Origin: Hygrophila difformis
Lineage: Eukaryota > Streptophyta > Magnoliopsida > Lamiales > Acanthaceae
Length of the DNA stretch: 64,000 nt
Assembly: GCA_030278955.1 (NCBI GenBank)
Contig: JAOANR010000014.1
Span: 30,207,453-30,271,452, forward strand
Direction of reading: 5' to 3'
The position numbers were made by a program, and so were the translations under genes. A model generated the notes under the pieces. That model had not been told where the DNA came from and did no database searches. It saw only the letters and a program-made list of their open reading frames with translations. This document shows, piece after piece, positions 48,771-59,753 of the stretch. Positions within the stretch are counted from its first letter, which is position 1. Each line of letters begins with the position of its first letter.

Positions 48771-51414
48771 TGTAATACCCGAGAAATTTGCAACATAAAA
48801 TAAATAAATAAATAAATATAATAAACATGATAAATGGATAAAGAATCATAGAAGATGAGAAATGGAATTTAAATTAAAAATGAAACAAAATTCCGAGAAC
48901 CCGGGAAGCCGAAGGCAATTTAATTGAATAAATGGTTACACGGAGACCCGACACCGATGGACTCAATAACTCGAGTCCAAACATAAATTTAGATCCGAAT
49001 AAAAGTAAGATAGGAAATCGGAGCCCGAAGATACCCCGGAAATCCGAATTCGGGAGCATAGAGGGATAGAAACCAGAAAGAGAGGCGGAAAAGCACGACG
49101 GATCGCACGACCCGCCCGGACCGAAGTCCAGGCCAGGACGGCGCGGTCGCCGCGCGCTCCAAGGGGTTTACCGCGCCACATGACAGATTTGGGTGTTGCG
49201 TGAATCTCTCGCCCGAACGCGGATTTTTCGACTTTCGGTTGAACGTCTCTCGACCGAAGACCTTTAGGTCAGATGTTGGACGCCCTAGGGCTTGGGAAAT
49301 CTATAAATACAGCCCTTGGGAGCCCCAAACAAGTTTACAAAACCCTACAACATTCCATACGTTCGAAACCCTAAATCCGGAGTCGTCGGAGGCACGAAAC
49401 CAAGACGAACGCTGTTGGACGAGTTTCTCTACAGATCTCCATAGTCGTGGTAAGTCTCGATCCAATCTTTATTCAATAAACGATTCGAAAACGAATCCTA
49501 ATCATCTCCTTTTTCTTTCTACACCTCGAATTGGATCTAGATCGTAGAACCCGACGAACGGAGAGGAGGAACGGTAGACGGGAAGCCACGCCTTCGAATA
49601 GACGATCCCCGACGTTCATAAACTCAGTAAGTTAACGCTTACACGGTTTTGGGAGTAGTTAAAATATTTGAATCTAGAAACTTAATCAAATCTTTCGTAA
49701 ATCTGTCAACATGTGATTTCTAACGGCGCAACAGTTTTGTCTAATTTTTCCGAACCTTTAAACGACCTCAAACGGGAAAACTTAAAACACGAAAAACGTT
49801 CCTAAGACTCTGATCTAGGTTGTGTAAAAATTTCATAATTTTTCATCGTGGTTTGATATCTGAAACTGATCATAAACGAGCCTGCTTTAGATTTAGATCT
49901 TGAAACGATGATAGATTCTTTATTCGAACTTGTTGGTGATTTCTACCTTAGATCTAGACCGATCTAGGCTTGGCGTTGAACATAGGAGTTGTAGATCTAT
50001 ATGTTAAGAACACTTCCATGAAATTTCAGAATTTTTCATGATGATTTGATATATGAAATCCACTCCGAACCGAACTGGTTTTAAATCGAATCTTGAAACT
50101 GGACAGAACATAGGTGCGAACTTGTTGACATTTTTGACTATGGTTCTAGGCCGAATTAGATCTTTAGCCGAACATGAAAGTTGTAGATAATTGTCTTAAG
50201 ATGATCTCTGTAAAATTTCATTAAATTTGGAGTTGAATTGATATGTTAGAATTTGAAATCTTTAAACTGTGACATGTTAATCGCGGACAGATTTCTTGTT
50301 ATGCGAAAATTGGCGATTTTAACCTACTTAGGTATCTCGGATTGAAAAAGTTAAAACACGAAAGTTGTAGATCTTGATGTTTCCGAGTCAGATATGAAAT
50401 TGTGGAATTTTTGAAATTAAATCTGATTTTTAACGAATTTTAGAGTAAACTGTGATTTACCGAACGAAATTTTGAAATCTTGTTGAAACGGTGGAATTAG
50501 CCTTTGAGGTTGAAACGAATAGAAATACTTTGAGGTACGATACACGAAACGAGAAGATTAAAATATTGCGGGTTATGACTAAGCTAGATACTGTCAATGT
50601 TCTCTGCGGCTTGGGACATAAGAGCCCAAGTGTATGTCTAGGTTGACGTAAGAGCCCTAGCGAAACACTGATCGTATGGCTAGCGGACGGATTAACTCTA
50701 ATTAAAAGATTTGTATTGACCATGATACCTGTGGACATAAGAGCCCAGGCGTAAGGCTGGTGGACATAAGAGCCCTAGCGGTGGTGATCTGTAAAAGAAT
50801 CGAAACGAGACATCGATGAGGGAATCCAATTAAGTCCTTGATAATTTGTGTTGTTAAATTTATGGCAACTTATTTAATTACGTTGCAAGCTATATTGATG
50901 ATCTTATGAATCCATGTCTTCTAAATTATGCGATTACATGAATTATTATGCACACGTTTTCATTAAATTTAAATAAAGGCTTTGAAACCTCATAATCTTG
51001 TATGTGTTAACTTACTCAGCACGTAGTGCTGACCAAACCATTTTTATTTCTTTTTCTTCCAGAGTTGAGAATTATGCATCGTCATATGCATACACGGGAA
51101 GCTTGGGATGATATATTATTTTGAATTTTTTTTGTATTAGACTAGATCTTGCATGAACGGGCCTGTTTAACCCGTGATTAGGCCATGTTGGCCCTATATT
51201 TAAATTCCGCTGCATTATACTTATGTAAATATTATTTTCCGCTGCAACTTTGATGTATTATTTTAAAATTATATATGAATGGGCTGTTTGAATATTTTAA
51301 ATTCTGAAAAACCATAGCCTTGCATCTCTTTAGTAAGCTCGGAGAAACCGTGTCTTGCTAGGGAGGTGTGGCGGTGACATCCCGACCTGGGTGACCAAAA
51401 ACCGGGGTGTTACA
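48771..51414 (+). repeat. 3' LTR of nested element
   Basis: 2,644 bp, nearly identical to the 5' LTR. The main difference is an 11-bp deletion at about 49178, between GCGCCA-like repeats. Confidence 0.95.
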
Positions 51415-52734
51415 GTGATAAAGAGGTTCAATGGCAGCGAGCAAAATGCATGACGCTATATGGCACTTTCTAGAGTGTTCATTCCTGACAAAGGATTCAG
51501 TCCAGAACTGCTGGATCATCCAATGCTATTCACCTTGAAGGAGAAGCACGGATGGACTGAATTCCTGACCAACCATGCCAAACCTGGGATAGCAGAGCTA
51601 GTAAAGGAATTCTACTGTAATATCAACGTTGCTCAGAAGAAGAGTTGGGTGCGAGGAGTTGACATTGACATATCTGGAGAATATTTGAACAACTTCCTCG
51701 GCACGCCAAACTGGAGATCAAAATTTTCCATAGCTGAGATATTTGAAAAGGGGACATGCAAGGCAGCTGAGAGGCCCTATTATGAAGATATCACAAGATC
51801 GTTCACTGCCGATAGCTATACGGGAGAATTCTCCTTCTACGCCAAGCATCTCAAGCTGGAGTTCCAGCCCTCATATGATTTCTACATGTCAAAAATCATG
51901 CCCAACCCTCACGCTCATGAGGCATCTGGTCGAATGTTAAAGGGTTTTGCTAAGATCTGGCATGGCAAGAAGATCAATGTGGGAGAGCACATCTTCCATG
52001 TAATGACTACGAGGAGCTCCAGCAGAATAGCTCTCTGCTATCCCAATCTCATCAGAAGGATTTGCCAAGCTCGGGGAGTGGACTTGTCAGTTTTCGAAGC
52101 GAGCGATCTCATCCAAATGAATCCTCCTATTCCAGTCGCATAGACTAGGGTAACTGATCCCATCGTTTACACTATGCCAGAAAGAGATGCGGGATCAGAT
52201 GCCCAGTCTGGATACACTCCCAGGCAACCAGCTAGGTGCCAACCACGCAAGAAGAAGGCCCGTAATGAAGCGGTGCCTTCAACAGAGCATCCTCCTGCTC
52301 AGCCAAGCGAAGAAGAACAGCCTCCTACAGACGCTTCCACTCCAAGTCAGCCAAGAAGACATCCAGTCCGACCTCTTCTCAGAAGTCAGAACGTCTCTCA
52401 ATTTCCAGCTGACTCTCAGACTATTGAAATAGTGAGCCAAATTGGACAATTGATGGTGCAGAGTGTCAAAACTCTTGCTGATGTCATCGTTTCGAACCAA
52501 GAAAGGCAATTTCAGAAGGAGGACGAGTTCAGACTGAGAATGCTCGAAAGAGAAGAAGAATTCAGATTGAAAGCGATTGAACGAGAAGAGAGGCAACATA
52601 GGGAAAGGATGGAAAGCGAAGAAAGGAATAGAAAGCTGATGGAGTCGTTGTTCGATAATCAAGCCCAAATGATGAGTGCCATAATCAGGAAGCTGCCCTC
52701 ACTGCCGAGAGATGACACCAGGCCCCCCAATTAG

Positions 52735-54397
52735 AAGCCGGAGAAGAAGAAAGATTGAGTCTTCACGATCACATCATCGCGAGCTTCATTGTACACATCA
52801 TGCATTAGAATTTCCAATCCATTCGGTGCACTTTCGAGCATACTGTTGGAAATCTATTGTAATTGATGTATTTAATCGCTTTCAAAGAATGCAATTTTTG
52901 AGTTCCAACTTTAAAAAAAAAAAAGATGTATAACAGTCCAAGATGAATAAGTGAGTGTCATGCCAAAAACAAAACTGTAACATGCTTGCATGTTCACAGT
53001 GTCTTTTTACAGCTTTCAATTAAACAACCAACATAAAACAAACATAAATCTGTCATCTAAATTCACATGTTGAATTTAGGCTAAAGATTAAATTGGGATA
53101 AAATAATTAAAAATATGCATGATATGAATTTTTGAGGTTTTGAGCTATAAAAATCTAACGATATGATCTCTTGAGAGAAAAACAAACTTTCATGTTGAGA
53201 ATTTGATTGAATAAATTGCAAGAATTTCTCAAAGGTTAAATTCAAGAATAATTGTATGACATGATCAACCATTCCATGTGAGATTTGAGCCATGAGTCAC
53301 TTTTGCTCATTATTTTCTTTGATGTGTGAAAATCATTTTAGTTAAAGGACACTAGAACTTGCGATTGGGACCGATTCAAGGCCATGCCATATTCCAAAAA
53401 TCGAAAATATGATCGAGGCACCTAGAAACCAAAATTTTTGGCCTTCTTTTGAAATCCAAACCCAAAAATATTTTCCCTTTAGGATTAACCAATTTGAGCC
53501 TTTAAGTCTAATTTTTTCTTTGAATCCCTCTATATTTTTCCTAGCCTTATAAAAAACCAAAAAATATCAAACCCAATTGTGCAAGAATGCATTTTATCAA
53601 GGCATTACAGTTTATGATCATCAATTCATTAATCGGTATTAAAAAATTCGATCAAAAATAAGAAAAAGAAAAAGAAAAAGAAGAAAAAGAAAAAAGAGGA
53701 AAATTGTTGAGTTCCATTCAATAAAAAGAAATTGCAAATAACAAAGCAAATTAGACTTACTCTAATGTCATGCAATAGAAAAGAAAAACAAAAGAAAGAA
53801 AGAAATACTGATGATAATAAATTTTAAATAAAATTATGCCAAGTTATGATAGAATGAATTCATGTCACTTCTTAACACAATAATTCCCTTCCACACCGAT
53901 GTTACAACCGTATGCCCCGTTACAACCCTTAATAAATCCTCGGGATCTCGATTTGAAGAAATGAGTGGGTGGCGAGTTGGTCTAATTGCAAGCTTATGGG
54001 ATAATTTAATTGAATTTGATTATGAGCGTTAACAATCAAAACCCAATTTGAGAGCGAGTGCAATTTCTGATTCTACTATATGTGAGGCTCTGCTTTTGGA
54101 TTAATGATTCATGTCGTGCTTTAATTCAAGAATTAAATCGACGAGATTTTCTAAACATATATTCAAGAAAAAATAACAATAATGATTGAATTGTATATCT
54201 ACTCAAGTGAGAAGTATCATTTCATTAAACGCTGCAATCAAGAGAGTTTAATACTTGTAATTTTTGGTTATCTTATCCCAATATAAAAAGAATGAAATTT
54301 TTGAAGCCACTCAAATGGATTGAATGTGCAGAGTCCATGCTCTTAGGAGCAGTGACTTTGACTGCTCGGGGACGATCAATATTAAATGTGAGGATAT
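52735..54397 (+). other. 3' noncoding region of copy C
   Basis: AT-rich, no coding. It has an AAG-rich purine tract at 53659-53703. It ends with a hairpin GAGCAGT (54347-54353) / ACTGCTC (54361-54367), then CGGGGACGATCAATATTAAA and TGTGAGGATAT before the LTR. The CTGCTCGGGGACGA block before the 3' LTR is a familiar Athila feature. Confidence 0.7.
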
Positions 54398-54694
54398 TGA
54401 TAATGGCCTAAATTGTCCATTATTTCCAATCCATTTCCATGTCTGAGACGGACATTTTGATCGTATTCTCATCTTATTTTAATAAGAAAGCAGTTGAATA
54501 TGACAGATTAATGCGAGTTTGTAAGAATAATGAGCTGGTAATGAAAAACACAAAAATATGCAATTTTAATTGTATTTGTGTTAGAAAAACCCAAAAACAT
54601 AAAAAAGGGAAAAAGAAAAGAAAAAGAAAAGAAAAAGATGGGAAAAAGAATAAAAATCTCACAAAACTGAATTTTTGGCTAAGTGTTGGAATGC

Positions 54695-55034
54695 GATGCG
54701 GTCTATCCGATGCGGTTTATACCGCATCGTGTTAATAGACCGCATCATTGAGAAGAAGCCAAGTTTGGTGGTGTTGAAGAATGATGCGGTTTATACCGCA
54801 TCAATTCCATGTAGACCGCATCAATGGAGAAGCAAGAAGAAAATTGACCAAGTGTTGGAAAAGAAGCATCCTAAGTGATGCGGTTTACTCGATGCGGCTT
54901 AAACCGCATCGACCATGTATACCACATCATTCAAATTAAATCGCCTCCCAGCCAAAGAACAAGAAAGAGAAGACACATGCAATGCGAAATACTTGATGCG
55001 GTTTAAACCGCATCACCTGGTCTTTACCGCATTG
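54695..55034 (+). repeat. Upstream half-site array, GATGCGG type (3' LTR C)
   Basis: Its first module has GATGCGGTCTATC, then the intact 20-bp inner palindrome, then TAGACCGCATC; the equivalent inner palindrome at 29561 has lost its CG sites. Confidence 0.9.
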
Positions 55035-55965
55035 ATTTCAATTGAGCTCAATTCAGAAGGACAGATTCGGATAAGGATTTGCAACATGTGATAAACGCAT
55101 GCTATGTTAATGGGCCCTGATGGGCTTAGGGTTTCGAGAAAGAAGTATAAAAGCTGACCTTCTCCAGCACTTGAGGAGAGACTTTACAACTTTCACAAGG
55201 GAACAAAAAGAACATTCAGGAGGATCTCAAGTTCACCCCTTAAGGGTTAGGTAGGTAGTGTAGTTTAGATTTAATTTTCTTGTATTTTAGCTTGGTTTGA
55301 GATGCTTTAACCATAGATTAGTTTGTAAACAACCATTCTCACCCTTTTAGAGTAACCATTACCATATTTTTAAAATCTTTTTAGTTAGAATAAACCCTAC
55401 CTTCAACTAATGAGTGGCTTTGGGTTATTTATTATGTTTTCAAGTGTTTTAATGCAAGAAAAATTCCATAAATGATTTTTGTCTCATGTGTTTGATACTA
55501 TTTAATGCTTTATTAGTAATAAATGCTTAGGATGTTTTGTTTGCAACTAGGTTTCATTTATTATGTTTCTAGTTGACTTACAACATCAATAAATGCATGT
55601 TTAGTGGATTTGTAGCATGTTTCATACCTTAGAGCTTTAAATAGTGTTCTTAGGACTTAGATAATTTTAGGGTTTGTTAGATATATGGTTTTAATGCTTT
55701 ATTTTATATTTCTTGTTCTAGATCTACCATTTATGTTTCCTTAGTTAATGTTGGTGTTCTTCCTTATTATGCATGTAGTTCTTGGTTTTATGCTGTTTTT
55801 GGTAGATTAGCCTTTAAATTTCATGTTTGTAGTTTTATGGTTTGACTCTTGCTATTATCCACTGAGCATGTATAAACTGTTAAAACCACAAAATATTCAC
55901 AAGTATGACTGCGAGATGACACTGATGTGAAATGAATGATGTGGACTAACTGCATCTATCATAAA

Positions 55966-56540
55966 TCGCATCAAAGAAACCGCATGAGTATTTTGTGAAC
56001 AAAAAATGTGAAGTTAGAAAACTTGCATGTGATGCGGTCTAACTGATGCGGTTAATACGGCATCAGTGTTAATAGACCGCATCGCATTAAAAAGAATGGA
56101 TTTTTGTCGCATTCATTATTAGTGATGCGGTCTCCATGAGGCGTTTACTTGATGCGGTGTAAACCGCATCGACCAAGTAAACCGCATCACTTTGGGGATA
56201 CCACATCACTTGCATCTCATCCCATCATTCCTTGTTTATTTTTGCAAACCTCATGCGGTCTACATTGATGCGGTTTATACCGCACCACCTTTATATACCG
56301 CATCACCTTCATGTTTTGAAGAAAATGCCTTAGCCAAATTTGAGCAAGGGTGTAATCTTATCGATGCGGTCTATCCGATGCGGTTTATACCACATCGACT
56401 TGATAGACCGCCTCAGATGATTTATTTCGCATTCTTGCAATGACCAATTATAGTGTAGACAATACTTCATCCTTCATGCATGCTCGATGGAGTTTAATGG
56501 ATGCGGTTTATACCGCATCTAATTCAAGAGACCGCATCGA
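55966..56540 (+). repeat. Downstream half-site array, GATGCGG type (3' LTR C)
   Basis: Six or so modules. At about 56158-56190 there are two successive GTAAACCGCATC half-sites where the 5' LTR has one. Confidence 0.9.
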
Positions 56541-59044
56541 CCTTTTTTTATTTTAAAATTCCAAAAACATTTTTATTTATTTGAGTTGTGTAAGTTGCAT
56601 GGATGTGTTGGGCTTAGGCCCATTTCATCTAATTTTATCTATTACACACCTCAACCCTTGTGTCAAATTATTGTGTGATTAACACTCATACAACACCAAA
56701 AATCTTATCTTTATTTCATATTATTTTCCTTTTTATTGTGTGTATGAATGAGTAATAATGAATATCACAGATCAATGTTGGGAAAATGGTCCCTTCACAA
56801 GGATAACGATTAGCTCGTCTTCTGTGTGTTAATTATTGCTTATTATTTTGCATGGTCTGATTAGAGATTGGTGGAAACTCCGGCAAAAATGTCTCCGTAT
56901 AGGGATAACGATTAGCCACTCAGCCAATTCCTAGTTAGATACAATTTTCTTTTCCTTATCTTAATTTCAAACCTGAATTTCGAGTTGTGGTATTATTGAA
57001 CAGTGTCGATGAACAATGTTGTAATAGTATTACAATAAGAAAATATGTAGGTTTTTCCTCAATTCATGGATGGTAGAACTCTCGATGATAGCGATCACTG
57101 TCATTGAAGGTCTCTTACTGTCTCAAAATCATACCACCTGGAATAATTGGGAACTGGACAGCAGATGTTTGCAGTCCAGATAACCCCAGTTATTTCTCAC
57201 TGCTTTTTAGCCAATTTCTTCTTATCTCAAGGCTAATTCATCTTTGTGTAACAAATTCTGTCTAACCCTACCATTATATTTTGGGGTATTTTATTTTATC
57301 TTCTCTTATACAAGTATGCATGATAATACTATGTAGATGTTGTGGTCATATTATTTTGGGGATCATTCCCCTTGGACATAGAAGTCTCGATTTAAATCAG
57401 ATGTTGCATAATAAATTTCCAACAAAAATCACTTCATAAAATCCAGATCTGAGTAAGGGATAAATTCCACAGTTATGATTAATTCATCTTCTACTGGGGG
57501 TTGATTTTGAGAACTTAGGAGCAGAGCCAGCGATTAGGTCTCACCTAGACTGAAAGGATCTGTGTTTTAATTGAGAGCTTAGTACCTGTGTAGGGAATGA
57601 TTTTCAGATATCAATTGTTTTCTCAAAATTGTTGTTTGTTGGAAATCTTATATTAAATATTGCATCAAATCAGTGTCCACTTGGATTCAGACGAGATGTG
57701 GTAAATAATACTAGAGGAACAACATGTATGCCTTGGTTAATTTCTAAGGTAGGGTTGAGTATTCTTTCAACTACTAGCTTCTTCTGCCAAAGCCTAGAAT
57801 TGAGTCTTGAGTGAGTACATCCGCAACAGATTCTTCACGGATCTGTTTCAGTCAGTTCGTATCTCATAACTAACCAGATGTTATAAGCCCTGTGGCTTAC
57901 TGATATTTGGGAGGTTCTTGATCTGCATCTGGTCACTAAGACCAGGGGCTCTTTTATACTAACGGAATGAGATAACTTTTATAAAAGCTTCCGAGTGATA
58001 GGATTTTAAATGCTTTCTTTACTGCTTTCTTTTAATTGCTTTATAGAGGAAACTCGGAAGAATTAGAGGTTGGCCGACGTAAATAAGGTTTAAGAGTTAT
58101 GGATTGGGTTTGGGACTTGATTTGAACTTTGGGCGTGTCATGTGGGAATGATAGAAATACTTGGCATGTCAACTAATGATGTGTCGGGTGTTGCTTATCC
58201 ACCGCAGGTATATAACATACCTCGGCAAGGGCAATTATAGATCTGTGGTATCTTAGATTTTGAGGTCATAAGAGCATGTAAATTCTTGCTGTAAGTACCT
58301 GTCTGTTAAAGGGAACATAGTATAGAAAGCATGACAGTTAGTTAACTGATGGATTATCCTAAATAAAGATCTGCGTATTAAAATGGAAGTTTAATTATTG
58401 TTTCATCTTAATCTTGTCCAATCTTTATTATTTTCTCTCTGTCCCTTCTGTCACATTTTAAATCTGCGTTTTAGATAGCATTGCATAATTTTACATGCTT
58501 TCGTAGAATAATTTTACCAGCTTTCCTAGAATAATTTTAGTTGCTTTCTTAGAATAGATTTAAATGCTTTCTAGAATAATTTTATCGCTTTCATAGTTTA
58601 GTTTAAATTACGTCAAGTAGATTTTAAAACCAAACTCAAACTTGAATCGAGTAACCGAGTGGAAACTCTTATGAATGGCGTGGGACCTGCTTCTATCGCA
58701 CATCCTCCAGTGAACGATCCGGTCTTACTATAAATTACTGCAATTTTTGACACCGTGCGCTTTCGGGCCACAGTTTCCTACATGAGTATATAAAAACGTG
58801 ACAACCTATAAACATATCCCTAATCCCAACTCCATCTTCATAATTGGTTTCATTAAATAAAATTAAACTGGGATTATATTCTTTTTAGAAAATATTCATG
58901 TAGTGGGAAATTATCAAAAGTTTCACCGCTCTTCGATTTTATTGTAGTTTCGTTCGTTTTGGAAATGGTTCTTCGATGTTAGGTTTTGGTGTTGTTCTGT
59001 TGATATTGATCGATCAGACTTGGATTGGACGAATCGAAGCTTGT

Positions 59045-59753
59045 TAATTGTTGGAAGGGATGTCAACTTTACCCGTAGGGTCGGGTAACCCGTCGGGTAA
59101 TCGGGTATCGGGTATGGTAGGGTAGAGATAATCGGGTAATCGGGTAGGGTATTACCCGAAACCGAAATAAATCATATCGGGTGCGGGTAGGGTACGGATT
59201 TCATATATTACCCGATTACCCTACCCGATTACCCGATTAACTATATATATTTATCTATATATACTTATATATATATATTTAAATTTATATTATATATTGA
59301 GATATATTTATATGTTTGTTTATTTATTTATTTATTTTTATATTTCAAATTTATTAACGTTTGAGATTTGGCAGTAAAATCATTTATGATTTTTTTTACC
59401 GAATATTTTTAGATATTTCTGTATTTATTTATGTTGCTTTAGCTGTTTCTTTTAAATATTCTTTTAAATTTTGTTCTCGTGCAATAATGAAGGTTTTATT
59501 TAATTTTTTATGGTGAAAAATAAGTTTTTTCATTATTAAAGTTGGGTCGGGTAGAGTCGGTTAACTATGTAATATTTAAGATTTCAGGTACCCGTTTACC
59601 CTCGGATAATCCGCATACCCGACGGGTATTACCCGAATCCTACCTGATATTTAATTTTAGGGTAATAGGGTAGGATAATTATATTTCGGGTAGTGAGTGG
59701 AGGTGGCCTACCCGTACCCTACCCTACCCGTTTACATCCCTAATTGTTGGAAG
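59045..59753. mobile_element. hAT-like MITE with GGGTAATCGGGTA repeats, inside the solo LTR
   Basis: Element 59058-59740 (683 bp). Termini GGATGTCAAC and, inverted, GGGATGTAAACGGG. Subterminal parts are packed with CGGGTA/TACCCG motifs. It is flanked by TAATTGTTGGAAG on both sides (59045-59057 and 59741-59753), 13 bases and thus longer than the usual 8-bp hAT duplication. No coding. Confidence 0.7.

Larger units (their letters stand above)
45227..51419 (+). mobile_element. Non-autonomous Tekay/Del-like LTR element nested in the extra gene
   Basis: Element 45232-51414 is flanked by GTGAT at 45227-45231 and 51415-51419. LTRs are 2,656 and 2,644 bp, with an internal region of only 883 bp without coding. 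LTR ends are TGTAATACCCGAG...GGGTGTTACA, with a tRNA-iMet PBS and GAGGGTAGAC before the 3' LTR. By eye the LTRs differ at about nine bases plus an 11-bp and a 1-bp gap, so it is recent. It must borrow proteins from a full relative. Confidence 0.95.
40801..52734 (+). pseudogene. Extra gene of copy C: spliced nuclear coiled-coil protein with C-terminal plant transposon-protein domain
   Basis: Exon 1 is 40801-40838. Exon 2 is 42299-45231 and, after the nested element, 51420-52734. Joined length plus one lost base (frameshift near 42600) is exactly divisible by three, about 1,428 codons. In-frame stops lie at 43061, 44855, 51451 and 52141. Residues 1-480 are unrecognised and Trp-rich. PPKKKRKL, an SV40-like nuclear signal, is near 43724. 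A Glu/Lys/Arg/Ala-rich coiled-coil-like part spans about 43890-44600. About 51420-52130 (DKGF, then HGWTEFL, WVRGVDIDISGEYLNNFLG, RRICQARGVDL) resembles the 'putative plant transposon protein' family (I believe PF20167). A tail has PRKKKARNE and a second charged helix. No signal peptide or membrane segment is seen, so it is not a typical env. Function unknown; a nuclear, perhaps DNA- or chromatin-binding, role is inference. Confidence 0.75.
29251..58925 (+). mobile_element. Giant Athila-like retrotransposon, copy C
   Basis: 29.7 kb in all, about 23.5 kb without the nested 6.2-kb element. Order: 5' LTR 29251-33653, tRNA-Asp PBS, gag-pro-pol 33801-39801, internal promoter with array, spliced extra gene 40801-52734, 1.66-kb noncoding 3' region, hairpin plus polypurine tract, 3' LTR 54398-58925. 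The 5-bp flanks are CCCCT and CCGCT (one mismatch). The LTRs differ by many substitutions and two clear indels, so the insertion is much older than the nested one. Gag-pol and the extra gene are both disrupted. Confidence 0.9.
54398..58925 (+). repeat. 3' LTR of copy C
   Basis: 4,528 bp, same ends as the 5' LTR. It carries TATA at 55146-55153, an upstream array at 54695-55034 and a downstream array at 55966-56540, plus the 108-bp and 18-bp segments missing in the 5' LTR. Confidence 0.9.

Noticed and set aside
42299..52734. Extra ORF as a viral-type env gene
   Set aside because: No signal peptide or membrane segment; instead nuclear signals, charged helices and a plant transposon-protein-like domain.
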